A stretch of DNA of 64,000 nucleotides from Roseiarcus sp963832305 (GTDB lineage: Bacteria; Pseudomonadota; Alphaproteobacteria; Rhizobiales; Beijerinckiaceae): NCBI GenBank assembly GCA_963832305.1, contig CAWHTU010000017.1, positions 106,437-170,436 on the forward strand, given 5' to 3'. Made by a program: the position numbers and the translations under genes. The notes under the pieces are model-generated. The model ran no database searches. It saw only the letters and a list, made by a program, of their open reading frames with translations, and was not told where the DNA came from. Of the stretch, positions 9,219-17,720 are shown piece after piece (positions within the stretch are counted from its first letter, which is position 1; each line of letters opens with the position of its first letter).

Positions 9219-10292
9219 TCACGAAACCGATGAACCGGCTTCATGAAGAATCCGGCCGGGCTCTGACCGCGAGTGGCTTCGCTCGGTGAGCGCATGCTCC
9301 AGGGAATTGCTTACGCTCGAGACGTCATGTGTTTCGACGTACCAATCGATTGTCGCGCGCAGCCCGTCGGCGAAGGTCACTTCCGGCGTCCAGCCGAGCA
9401 GCTCCCGACAAAGCTTATTGTCTGCGACACGATTGTAGGGCCCGGTCGGTTTCGAGGGATCGAACGCGAACTCGGCCTCCTTGTTCATGTACGCCAGCAC
9501 CTTGCGCGCGCAATCAATGACCCTTGTCCGCTCCATTGTGCCGACGTTTATCGCCGTCCCGTCGTCGATACGCTCCGCAGCACGGATCGTGCCCTCGACA
9601 ATGTCGCTGACATGCGTCCAATTCCGGATCTGTTCACCTGTGCCCCAGATTTGAAAAGGGTTCTGTCCGATGAAGGCCCGGGCGATCATTGCCATCACCG
9701 CGTGGCTTTCCGGGCACCGGGGGCCATAGGCGGTGAAGTACCGTAGAGACGCCGCCTTCATACGGCCCTCCGCGCAATACGCTTGCAGGGTCTTCTCGCC
9801 CATCAGTTTCGCCCAGCCGTAGAGCTTGTCGCAATTGTATGGCGGCCCGACAAGGTCCTCGGTGAGATAGAGGATTTTCGCAGGATCAGTCTGCATGTCC
9901 TCGGGATAGACGCAGCCGGATGACGCGAAGATCACCTTCTCGACTCCGGCGCGGTCAGCCGCGCGAAACACCGTCCCATCGAGAATGAGATTGGTTGAGC
10001 AATTGACCTGGTGGAGGTCGATGTACCCCCTTCCTCCGTGGTCAGCAGCATTGTGGAAGACGACGTCGATATCCCGAACCGCTTCGGAGGCGACCGCCGG
10101 ATCCAGGAGATCGGCCTGCCTGAATTCTATCGTCCCATTCCCCAATGGAATGTGGAGGTTTTCAAGCAATCCGCTGGAGAGATTGTCGACGACTCGCACA
10201 TGCGCGCCACGATCGACAAGAGCATCGACGAGATGCGCCCCTATGAAGGACGCGCCCCCGGTCACAAGGACGTTCTTTTTGCTCCAGTTCAT
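9219..10292 (-). CDS. NAD-dependent nucleotide-sugar epimerase (GDP-mannose 3,5-epimerase-like SDR)
   Basis: Extended SDR of ~357 aa. The Rossmann motif is VLVTGGASFIGAHL; next come DVVFHNAADHGGRGYIDLH (close to the GMGFI stretch of GDP-mannose 3,5-epimerases), FASSGCVYPED, the catalytic YGWAKLMGEK (YxxxK), LRYFTAYGPRCPESHAVMAM and the nucleotide-binding WGTGEQIRNWTHVSDIVEG. The start is at ATG 10292 (MNWSKKN), because the glycine motif should lie within ~10 residues of the start; the open frame reaches 10385 without further conservation. It is the promoter-proximal gene of the minus-strand polysaccharide cluster and likely makes an epimerised GDP-sugar donor. UDP-glucose 4-epimerase activity is an alternative. 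Confidence 0.75.
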   Translation of the reverse strand: MNWSKKNVLVTGGASFIGAHLVDALVDRGAHVRVVDNLSSGLLENLHIPLGNGTIEFRQADLLDPAVASEAVRDIDVVFHNAADHGGRGYIDLHQVNCSTNLILDGTVFRAADRAGVEKVIFASSGCVYPEDMQTDPAKILYLTEDLVGPPYNCDKLYGWAKLMGEKTLQAYCAEGRMKAASLRYFTAYGPRCPESHAVMAMIARAFIGQNPFQIWGTGEQIRNWTHVSDIVEGTIRAAERIDDGTAINVGTMERTRVIDCARKVLAYMNKEAEFAFDPSKPTGPYNRVADNKLCRELLGWTPEVTFADGLRATIDWYVETHDVSSVSNSLEHALTERSHSRSEPGRILHEAGSSVS

Positions 10293-10643
10293 ACAATTCC
10301 GTCCATCGCTAAGCCGGATTCTTCGATGCGAAGGCGTCCCGCCGTCATGAATTCGATCTTGTGCCGCAAGCAGCCGCCGCGCCACCGGTGGATCGGCCCA
10401 CCGGGCGAGTCAATATACCGTATCGACTTTGGCGTCGCCTAGGGGAAGCGGAATTCTCAGGATTGTGGCAATTCCGTTACATCGGCTAGACAGGAGGAAC
10501 GGCGCGCAGCCTGCGAACGCCGGCCTCCTGGGCGGCGCCCGCCGCGCCTTCGTGCTCGATTGACCCGCCGCGTCCGGTTTGCTAGCCAAGGCTTCGACAA
10601 CGAAAATGTCAAATGGTTCGGCACGGATCGTCCGAGGGCCGCA

Positions 10644-11129
10644 ATGATGAGGGGGGCGCAGGTGGGGATCGCACATCGCGGCGGCGCGCTGGCGCTGGTC
10701 GGCCTTCTTGCCGCTTTCGTCGCCGGGTGCGGGGAAACCCCTCCGCCGACGCCCGCAATCGTCGCTCCCGCCATCAGCGCCGATCAGCTGGTCGGCAAGT
10801 GGGGGCTCGCGTCCTATCACAAGGACGAGGATCGGGCGCGAACCATGAAAGAGGCGGCGGCCCAGTGCAATAAGCCCTATGTCATCAACAAGGGGCCGAA
10901 CGGCGGTCTGATGATGTATCTGGCCGACCAAAAGGAACTGTCAGAAGTGGTGCTGAAGGGAGGACCGAGCGGCCAGACCTACCTTGGACCGCCCGGCGAC
11001 GCGGGCACGGCGGATGATCGCATCGTCACGAATGTCGATCCCAATTCGTTCACGACGATTTGGGTCGATCCCGACAGCGCGTCGCGCTATGGAACGATGG
11101 TCTATGAGCGGTGCGGTGTGAAGCGCTGA
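10644..11129 (+). CDS. Predicted lipoprotein of unknown function
   Basis: A 161-residue protein whose N-terminus is a lipoprotein signal: MMRGAQ, a hydrophobic run, then the lipobox AFVAGC, so it should be anchored in a membrane by a lipidated cysteine. The mature part begins with a Pro-rich linker, followed by a compact domain containing VGKWGLASYHKDEDR, AAQCNKPYVI, GLMMYLADQKE, TYLGPPGDAG and TTIWVDPDSASRYG. It has two further cysteines. I do not recognise a named family. The start at 10644 is chosen because it puts the basic N-region directly before the hydrophobic stretch. It is followed 53 bases later by an L,D-transpeptidase gene, suggesting an envelope role. Confidence 0.65.
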   Translation: MMRGAQVGIAHRGGALALVGLLAAFVAGCGETPPPTPAIVAPAISADQLVGKWGLASYHKDEDRARTMKEAAAQCNKPYVINKGPNGGLMMYLADQKELSEVVLKGGPSGQTYLGPPGDAGTADDRIVTNVDPNSFTTIWVDPDSASRYGTMVYERCGVKR

Positions 11130-11182
11130 TCATCGATCCAAGCGGAAATTTGACGTCATTCTTGCAATTCGACGGAGCACGC

Positions 11183-11797
11183 ATGAAGGTTCGAACGGGT
11201 TTATTGTTGCGGATGGCGTTTGGCGCAATGCTCGCGATTGTCGCGGGCGCGGGAGCCGGAGCGGCAACGCCGGGCCAGGACGAGTCGGGTGTGGTCGACC
11301 AGCCCGGCTACCAGCCGACGCCGGAGGAAGAGCAACTCAGTGGAGCTTTCGAGAAGCAGGAGGTGTTCTTCCGCACCTCCGAGGCGCCGGGAACAATCGT
11401 CATCGATACGAAGTCGCGGTTCCTGTATCTGGTGCAACCCGACAGTCGGGCGTTGCGCTACGGCATTGGCGTCGGCCGCGACGGCTTCCAGTGGGCCGGG
11501 TTGCAGAAGATTTCGCGCAAGCAGGAATGGCCGGATTGGCGTCCGCCGCCGGAAATGATCGAGCGCCAGCCCTATCTGCCGCGGTTCATGGCCGGGGGGC
11601 CGGGCAATCCGCTCGGCGCGCGTGCGATGTATCTCGGGGCGACCGTCTATCGCATCCACGGGACCAACCAGCCGCAGACGATCGGAACGGCCGTTTCGTC
11701 GGGCTGCTTCCGTCTGGTCAATGAGGACGTGATCGACCTTTATGGCCGGGTGGCGGTCGGAACCAAGGTGATCATCAAGCAGGCCGTCGCGCTGTAA
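11183..11797 (+). CDS. L,D-transpeptidase (ErfK/YbiS/YcfS/YnhG family)
   Basis: A 204-residue periplasmic enzyme that forms 3-3 peptidoglycan cross-links or anchors proteins to peptidoglycan. Residues 1-28 are a signal peptide. The YkuD catalytic domain spans about residues 70-204: TIVIDTKSRFLYLVQP, then the catalytic HGTNQP and SSGCFRLVNEDV motifs, with the nucleophilic cysteine in SGCFR. The length is normal for the rhizobial short form. The start at ATG 11183 is supported by GGAG a few bases upstream (11174-11177). It overlaps nothing and lies between a lipoprotein gene and aapJ. Confidence 0.9.
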   Translation: MKVRTGLLLRMAFGAMLAIVAGAGAGAATPGQDESGVVDQPGYQPTPEEEQLSGAFEKQEVFFRTSEAPGTIVIDTKSRFLYLVQPDSRALRYGIGVGRDGFQWAGLQKISRKQEWPDWRPPPEMIERQPYLPRFMAGGPGNPLGARAMYLGATVYRIHGTNQPQTIGTAVSSGCFRLVNEDVIDLYGRVAVGTKVIIKQAVAL

Positions 11798-11840
11798 GGA
11801 AGCGCGCTGGCGTCGCCCCGAACGGAAACGAGAATCATCC

Positions 11841-12860
11841 ATGCGCAAGATGACGACCCTCCTCGCGCTTGCCGCGGCAGCGGTGGGCTTCAGCGGGTCC
11901 GCTGAAGCCCAGTCCACCCTCAAGGCCGTGCAGGACCGGGGCTCGCTCCTTTGCGGCGTCAACCAGGGGCTCGAGGGCTTCGCAATCAAGGACGACAAGG
12001 GTCAATGGTCGGGGTTCGACGTCGATTTTTGCCGCGCGCTGGCGGCGGTGATCTTCAACGATCCCTCGAAGGTGCAATATGTGCCGGTCTCGACCGCGGA
12101 GCGGTTCGACGTCCTGAAGAACAAACAGATCGACGTGCTGTCGCGCAATTCGACCTGGACGATGGGCCGCGAAGGCGACTACGGCATCGTCTTCACGGGG
12201 ACGACCTATTACGACGGACAGGCGTTTCTCGTTCCCAAGAGCCGCAACCTTCAATCGGCGCTTGAGCTCGACGGCAGCAAGGTCTGCGTGCAGCCGGGCA
12301 CGACGACTGAGCCCAACTTCACCGACTTCTTCGAAACCAACCATATGAAATATGAGACGGTGCACGAGGCTGGCATTCCGGAGATGATCGCGGCCTATCA
12401 GGCCGGACAGTGCAACGTGATGACGACCGACGAGTTGGGACTGTTCGCCATTCGCCTGCAGCTGGCGAAGCCGGGCGACAGCATGATTCTGCCGGACGTC
12501 ATCTCGAAGGAACCGCTTGGTCCCGTTGTTAGGCAGGACGACTTCCAATGGTTCAATATCGTCAAGTGGGTCAATTTCGCGATGATCAACGCCGAGGAGC
12601 TCGGCGTCAGTTCGACGACCCTCGACGAGGCGCTGAAGTCGCAGAAGCCCTCGGTCAAGCGGCTGGTCGGGACGGAGGGGGATTTCGGCAAGCCGCTCGG
12701 CCTTACTCAGGACTGGGCGGCCCGCGCCATCCGCGCGGTCGGCAATTACGCCGAAGTGTTCAACCGCAACGTCGGCGCCGACTCGAAGCTCGGGATTCCC
12801 CGCGGGCTGAACGAGCTCTGGGATAACGGGGGCATCCTGTACGCCCCGCCGATCCGATAG
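11841..12860 (+). CDS. aapJ: General L-amino acid ABC transporter, periplasmic binding protein (AapJ)
   Basis: A 339-residue solute-binding protein of the polar amino-acid family 3. Signal peptide at residues 1-23 (cleavage near AEAQ). Family signatures are LKAVQDRGSLLCGVNQGLEG, WSGFDVDFCRALAAVIF, the ligand region LSRNSTWTMGREGDYGI and GTTTEPNFTDFF, and a C-terminal GLTQDWAARAIRAVGNYAE. AapJ delivers a broad range of L-amino acids to AapQMP in rhizobia. Unusually, the permease and ATPase genes aapQ, aapM and aapP do not follow here: the next gene is on the opposite strand. The receptor is therefore either a second copy or separated from its membrane partners. Confidence 0.9.
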   Translation: MRKMTTLLALAAAAVGFSGSAEAQSTLKAVQDRGSLLCGVNQGLEGFAIKDDKGQWSGFDVDFCRALAAVIFNDPSKVQYVPVSTAERFDVLKNKQIDVLSRNSTWTMGREGDYGIVFTGTTYYDGQAFLVPKSRNLQSALELDGSKVCVQPGTTTEPNFTDFFETNHMKYETVHEAGIPEMIAAYQAGQCNVMTTDELGLFAIRLQLAKPGDSMILPDVISKEPLGPVVRQDDFQWFNIVKWVNFAMINAEELGVSSTTLDEALKSQKPSVKRLVGTEGDFGKPLGLTQDWAARAIRAVGNYAEVFNRNVGADSKLGIPRGLNELWDNGGILYAPPIR

Positions 12861-12896
12861 GGCGCCGCCCTCGCCGCGCTCACGGTTGAGGCTGGC

Positions 12897-13133
12897 CTAA
12901 TCCGGCACCCACGTCCTCCCTTCATAGTGCCCGCCCTTGGTGGTCTGGGCGGGCGTATCCGTGGGTTTCGGTTTGTCCGGCGGCGGCCGGCTTACCGGCT
13001 TCGGGACATAGTTCTGCGCCGGCGGCGGAACGACGAGCACGGGCGGATAGATGAACTGGGCGCTCACTGGAAGCGGCGCGCCGGCGCTGAAGAACACGAG
13101 CCCCGCGGCAAACCGAACGACGTAGGTCTTCAT
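12897..13133 (-). CDS. Small secreted proline-rich protein
   Basis: A 78-residue protein starting at ATG 13133 with a clear signal peptide (MKTYVVRFAAGLVFFSAG, cleavage after PVSA). The mature ~53 residues are rich in proline and lysine (VVPPPAQNYVPKP, PPPDKPKPTD) and end GGHYEGRTWVPD. No catalytic motif is visible. It is convergent with aapJ. Proteins of this build are common in Hyphomicrobiales without assigned function. Confidence 0.5.
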   Translation of the reverse strand: MKTYVVRFAAGLVFFSAGAPLPVSAQFIYPPVLVVPPPAQNYVPKPVSRPPPDKPKPTDTPAQTTKGGHYEGRTWVPD

Positions 13134-13414
13134 GGAGGCGTTCCTTGTCCGCTTGCCACCGGGCGGGATCGAGAGACGCAGGGGACGGAGGAAAACGACC
13201 CCAGCCGAAACCGTCGCACGCCATTCGCCTCTTCGCGTCGTCCGATAGGCGCCAACGTTCGTCCCCGACCCCGGAACGATCGTTCGCCTCCTCGACCCGG
13301 CGCTCGTAGCATATCCAGCACGCAAACGGAATTCGCTGCGACGGAGTGGCGCCAGCGGCGCTTCGCGGAGATGACGAACCTCCGCCGGCGGCGCAGGTAG
13401 AGCCGGATTTGCCG

Positions 13415-13783
13415 CTACTTGTTGCCAGCTTCGGCCTTGGCCATCGCCTCCTTGCAACCGTCACTGAGATCCGCCGCATGCGACTTCATGCACTCGGCGA
13501 CAGTTCCCTTGCCAGGTTTGATATCGGCGCAAAGCTTCTTGGCGTCGGCCTTGCAGGCCTTGCCGACGGCCGCCGCACGGATGATCGCCACCTGACAGTC
13601 CCCGGACAGGTCGGAGAAATGCGTCTTCATGCAGTCTTTGAGCGCGCGGCCGCCGGACTTCATCTCGTCGCCGCACTGCGTCTTGATGTCCGACGCGCAG
13701 ATCTTGCTGAGCGAAGCGGCCAAAGCCGGATGCGTCATCATGAGCGCCGCGCCGAGCGCAAAAATCGAGGTCAGCGACTTCAT
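13415..13783 (-). CDS. Secreted cysteine-rich (Golgi apparatus protein 1-like repeat) protein
   Basis: A 122-residue exported protein. Residues 1-23 form a signal peptide (MKSLTSIFALGAALMMTHPA). The mature part contains regularly spaced cysteines in short repeats: ICASDIKTQC, ALKDCMKTHFSDLSGDC, CKADAKKLCADIKPG and VAECMKSHAADLSDGC. This pattern is that of the cysteine-rich GLG1-type repeat found in many short rhizobial proteins. Function is unknown; the cysteines probably form disulfides in the periplasm. The start at 13783 is supported by a strong GGGAGGAG ribosome site. Confidence 0.75.
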   Translation of the reverse strand: MKSLTSIFALGAALMMTHPALAASLSKICASDIKTQCGDEMKSGGRALKDCMKTHFSDLSGDCQVAIIRAAAVGKACKADAKKLCADIKPGKGTVAECMKSHAADLSDGCKEAMAKAEAGNK

Positions 13784-14412
13784 CCCGGATCTCCTCCCGT
13801 TGCAAAGCGCCTCGGCGCTCACTTTATCTCCACGCCCATTTCGGCCGGCCGGGCCTCAAATAGCCGAAAGCCGACAAAAGCCGACGAAAACGAAATTGCT
13901 TTCTTTTGCTTTTCGGGATCCAGGCTTTTCAACGCGTTGCCGCCGATTCAAATGCTTTCTAACTCCCCCTCCGGCCTCGCCGCGCCTGCCCAAGCGGCGC
14001 CGATCCGGCAACTTGGGAGCATAGCATCGGATTCTGATTTTCGCAATAAATTGCGAGAGAAAAACTGGGGGCCTAGTGGTGAAACTCAAACGCTTGATAC
14101 CCGACTGAATGGCGGGAGTGCGCAAATACCGACCGTTCGCAGACGGCGCGGCGAACTGGTGAAGTCGACCAAAGGCGACCTTTAGGCTCGAAGCGATGAA
14201 CCGTTGGAAAGCGCCCAGGAGCGGACCTTCGTAGGCATCGATGAAACCAAACAGATTTGAGTTGAGTTCGGAGACGTAGGAATGAGGAAGGGCGGCGCCT
14301 GTTGAGCTGACATTCACAATGGCTGAGAAAAGAGCTTGGTTTGGCGAAGCCGTAGTGGTTGACGCATTTGGGCTGGCGCGCTGGCGCCGCGCCCTGCTTC
14401 AAGCGCGCCTTT
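13784..14412. other. Intergenic stretch upstream of the Cys-rich gene and downstream of cydB
   Basis: About 630 bases. The part next to 13783 must carry the promoter of the Cys-rich gene. No convincing gene, tRNA fold or terminator was seen; open frames here are short with unnatural composition. Confidence 0.4.
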
Positions 14413-15426
14413 TCAGTGATAGCCCAGGTCGCCGCGGACCTTGCCGCGAAACACCCAATAGGACCAGCCGGTGTACATGAGGATGATGGGCAGCAGGAAC
14501 ACGGTGCCAACAAGGAGGAAGGCCTGAGTCGACTGCGAGGAGGCGGCGTCCCATAAAGTGAACTTGTAGGGCACGATCAGCGGGAAGAGGCTGATTGCGA
14601 TGCCGAGGTAGGACATGACAAACAATAAGACCGCGCCGATGAACGGCGCCGCCTCAGAGCGGTTGTTGAGCGACCGCCACTCCCAATAGGCGATCAGCAC
14701 AGTGACGATCGGCACCGGCGCGAAAATCACGATATGAGGCCATGAGAACCACCGCTCGGCGATCTGCGGCTTCGCCCATGGCGTCCACAGGCTCACCGCC
14801 GCGATTCCGATTAGAACGCCGATCAGCGACCAGCGCCCCAGCGCCCGCGCCCAATCCTGGAGCCGGCCTTCCGTCTTCAAGATCAGCCAGCCCGCGCCGA
14901 GCAGGCTGTAGCCGAAGACCAGGGCGACGCCAGTCAGCAGCGAAAACGGCGTGAAGCAGTCTAACGAGCCGCCGGCAAAATGGCGGCCTTCCGTCTGGAA
15001 GCCCTGAATGAAGGCGCCGAGCACAACGCCCTGCGCGAAGGCGCCAATGATGGAACCGTAGTTAAAGGCGTGATCCCAGAAGGTCCGATGTTCGGCGTCG
15101 CGGTAGCGGAACTCGAACGCGACGCCGCGGAAAATGAGCGCCAGCAGCATGATGGCGATCGGAAAATAGACAGCTGGTATGATGATCGCGAATGCGAGCG
15201 GGAAAGCCCCCATGAGCGCAAGTCCGCCAAGCACCAGCCAGGTCTCGTTGCCGTCCCAAATCGGCGCGATCGAGTTCATGACCAGATTGCGCGAATCGCG
15301 GTCGGCTGCGAATCCATAGAGAATCCCTACGCCCAAATCGAAGCCGTCCAGGAGCACATAGAGAAAGACGCCCACGCCAAGGACGAGCGTCCATGCGGGC
15401 ACGAGATCAATAACGGGCTGAGTCAT
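14413..15426 (-). CDS. cydB: Cytochrome bd-type quinol oxidase subunit II (cyanide-insensitive type)
   Basis: A 337-residue polytopic subunit with about 8 membrane segments. It starts LVLGVGVFLYVLLDGFDLGV with the conserved DGFDLG motif and has the IWDGNETWLV motif, both hallmarks of CydB/CioB. It partners CydA to reduce O2 to water with electrons from ubiquinol, supporting respiration at low oxygen or under cyanide/sulfide stress. The ATG at 15426 overlaps the cydA stop (ATGA), so translation is coupled. No small CydX-type gene was recognised downstream. Confidence 0.93.
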   Translation of the reverse strand: MTQPVIDLVPAWTLVLGVGVFLYVLLDGFDLGVGILYGFAADRDSRNLVMNSIAPIWDGNETWLVLGGLALMGAFPLAFAIIIPAVYFPIAIMLLALIFRGVAFEFRYRDAEHRTFWDHAFNYGSIIGAFAQGVVLGAFIQGFQTEGRHFAGGSLDCFTPFSLLTGVALVFGYSLLGAGWLILKTEGRLQDWARALGRWSLIGVLIGIAAVSLWTPWAKPQIAERWFSWPHIVIFAPVPIVTVLIAYWEWRSLNNRSEAAPFIGAVLLFVMSYLGIAISLFPLIVPYKFTLWDAASSQSTQAFLLVGTVFLLPIILMYTGWSYWVFRGKVRGDLGYH

Positions 15427-16826
15427 CGTCGCTGTCCCGTTTCGGTCGATGGGAGCGCCTGGACCGGCTGCGCAGGCCGGCCGCTTTCGATCGGCTCGGG
15501 CTCGGTCGCCTCCTCGGCAGGACCGAGTCGGACGATTCTGATCATCAGCGCGAGACCCGCGGGGAACATGACGAGGTAAACCACGCAATAGCCGGCCAAT
15601 GAAACCGCAACGTCGAAGCCCGTCAGGGACGGAGACACGGAATCGGCGGTACGCAGGAGCCCATAGACTGTCCACGGCTGACGGCCCACTTCGGTGGTCG
15701 CCCAGCCGGCCAGCACGGCCACGAAGCCGAGTGGCGAGGCCAGCGTGCAGCACCACAGGAACCAGCCGGCGTCGAACAGCTCGCCCCGCCAACGCTGCCA
15801 TAAACTCGCCAAGACCAGCGCGAGCATGATGACAGCTATCCCCACCATGATCCGGAACCCGAAGAAGGGAACAGCCACCGGCGATGGGCGCTCGTTGGCG
15901 GGCCAATCCTTAAGGCCGTGCACCACCCCGTTGGGATCATGGGTCAGAATAAGGCTGCCCAGGTCAGGGATCGCGATGACGTAACGGTCCGTCTCGGCCT
16001 TCTCGTCGGGAATAGCAAACAGATTGAGCGGATCGCGGCCATGCGTATCCCAGATGGCCTCGATCGCCGCCAGTTTCGCCGGCTGATGCTCGAGCGTGTT
16101 GAGGCCATGCGCGTCGCCAAGCAAGAACTGCAGCGGAACCAGTACGGTCAGGAGCCACAGCGTCATCGACAGCATCGTGCGCGCTTCCTCGACGAAACGT
16201 ACTTGCCGCAGATAGGAGGCCGCCACGCCGACGACTACGAAGCCGGTGGTTATGTAGACCGCGTCGACGACGTGAGCGAGCCGATAAGGAAAAGACGGGT
16301 TGAAGATGATCTGCAGCCAATCCTTCGGCACGAACCGGCCGTCGACGATCTCGTAGCCGGCGGGCGTCTGCATCCAACTGTTGGTTGAGAGGATCCAGAA
16401 GGTCGAAAAGAGCGTGCCGAGGGCGACCATCAGCGCTGCGACGAAGTGAGCCCACGGCGGCACAAGCTTACGTCCGAACAGCAGCACGCCAAGGAACGCC
16501 GCTTCCAGGAAGAATGCGACCAGGCCCTCGTACGCGAGCAGCGGCCCAACGATATCGGCGGCGGCGTCGGAGTAACGGCTCCAGTTCGTGCCTATCTGGA
16601 ATGGCATGACGATCCCCGAGACGACGCCCATGCCGAAGGACACCGCGAAAATCTTGATCCAAAAGCTGGAAATCCGGAGGTAAATTTCCCTCCCAGTGAA
16701 GAGATTGAGGCCTTCCAAGACAGCGATGAAGGAGGCAAGGCCGACCGTGAAGGCCGGCAGCAGGAAATGCCAGCCGATGACCCAAGCGAATTGGATCCGG
16801 GACAAGACAAGAGGGTCCAAGCTCAT
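15423..16826 (-). CDS. cydA: Cytochrome bd-type quinol oxidase subunit I (CioA type)
   Basis: A 467-residue subunit carrying the haem ligands. It begins SRIQFAWVIGWHFLLPAFT (axial histidine helix), followed by SFGMGVVSGIVMPFQIGTNW and, near the C-terminus, GWATTEVGRQPW with the conserved GRQPW motif. The quinol loop is short, and VYGLLRTADSVSP follows GRQPW, as in cyanide-insensitive oxidases (CioA) rather than E. coli CydA. It starts at ATG 16826; the open frame continues upstream to 16898 without conservation. Operon order is cydA-cydB; no cydDC exporter genes are nearby. Confidence 0.93.
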   Translation of the reverse strand: MSLDPLVLSRIQFAWVIGWHFLLPAFTVGLASFIAVLEGLNLFTGREIYLRISSFWIKIFAVSFGMGVVSGIVMPFQIGTNWSRYSDAAADIVGPLLAYEGLVAFFLEAAFLGVLLFGRKLVPPWAHFVAALMVALGTLFSTFWILSTNSWMQTPAGYEIVDGRFVPKDWLQIIFNPSFPYRLAHVVDAVYITTGFVVVGVAASYLRQVRFVEEARTMLSMTLWLLTVLVPLQFLLGDAHGLNTLEHQPAKLAAIEAIWDTHGRDPLNLFAIPDEKAETDRYVIAIPDLGSLILTHDPNGVVHGLKDWPANERPSPVAVPFFGFRIMVGIAVIMLALVLASLWQRWRGELFDAGWFLWCCTLASPLGFVAVLAGWATTEVGRQPWTVYGLLRTADSVSPSLTGFDVAVSLAGYCVVYLVMFPAGLALMIRIVRLGPAEEATEPEPIESGRPAQPVQALPSTETGQRR

Positions 16827-17397
16827 TGTGCCCCGCCTTTGCCTCCGAACGCCGAGGCGCTTGACGCTCCGCCCACGCGAGCGGCCCGATACTATCATCG
16901 GGAATTCGCCAGATCACAGTCTTATCGCGACCGAGGCTGCGCACATGGTAAGACTTTGGCAAGACTGAAATTTCGTTGAGGCCCGCCGTGGCTTGCAGAT
17001 GCATTTCGGGGGCGAGCACGCCACCGCCGCGATGTAGGTTCATGACCGCGGTATGCCGCATGAGTTCCTGGTACAATTGCGACCGCTCGAGATCGGAATC
17101 GGAATGACCCGGTCGCACAGCTCGACCCGTGGTCGGCGGCGTTAGCGCGGCGAAGGCGAGGCCGGGATTGGTCTCGACCGTCGCCTCGGTCAAAGACATG
17201 GCTCACGATTCCGGCGCTGCGCGCGGCTTCGACATCACCTTCCCTCGATCGCAGCAAGCGGCTCGCGGCGCTTCGCTGCGCCTATTTCGCGCTGGCAATG
17301 GAATGGTGGCTTTGGCGCGCACTCCGGTCCTTCCCGAGTTGATCTCTATAGGCGCGCTTTCCGCCCAGTTAAGGCGTTCAAGGGCACGGTCTGGTAG
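16827..17397. other. Region upstream of cydA with one doubtful small reading frame
   Basis: About 570 bases that must contain the cydAB promoter. A minus-strand frame opens at 17199 (MSLTEATVETNPGLAFAALT) and runs into cydA; its first ~120 residues resemble nothing I know and end up out of frame with cydA, so I do not call it a gene. No FNR- or CRP-like palindrome was convincing. Confidence 0.35.
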
Positions 17398-17606
17398 GTC
17401 CGCTTTACGTCGACTCCGGTCCGTCGATGTGGAAACCATGCGTCAGATCTTGACCACCCAGACCGCCGCCGGTCCGCTTTTACGAAGCTGGCGCGGGAGC
17501 GTCGGGCCTGTCGATCAGGGTCAGCGCCCAGCCGCCATGGACGACCCCGAGCGGGTTCAAGAGATGCTCCCCAGCGTCGCCTTCGAAGACCGCGAAGCCC
17601 TCGCCG
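17398..17606 (-). pseudogene. Truncated duplicate of the thioesterase gene
   Basis: This stretch is a near-identical direct copy of parts of the intact thioesterase locus: 17398-17508 matches 19449-19559, and 17509-17606 matches 19788-19885, so 228 bases are deleted internally. On the minus strand it still encodes FAVFEGDAGEHLLNPLG, VVHGGWALTLID and then, after the deletion, the C-terminal PDAPAPAS. The hot-dog core strand is gone, so it cannot be functional. Confidence 0.85.
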
Positions 17607-17720
17607 GGCGGTAAACGCGAGGAAGCGGTCTTCGGCTCGGAGCGAGGTCGCGCCAGGAACGGCCCTTCCCTGAAAGCACTTTGACCCGTGCAGGGATCTA
17701 GTCGCGGCTGGCCGTGACGG

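Noticed and set aside
16827..17199. Minus-strand reading frame MSLTEATVETNPGLAF upstream of cydA
   Set aside because: It runs out of frame into cydA, has biased composition and no recognisable domain; treated as chance.
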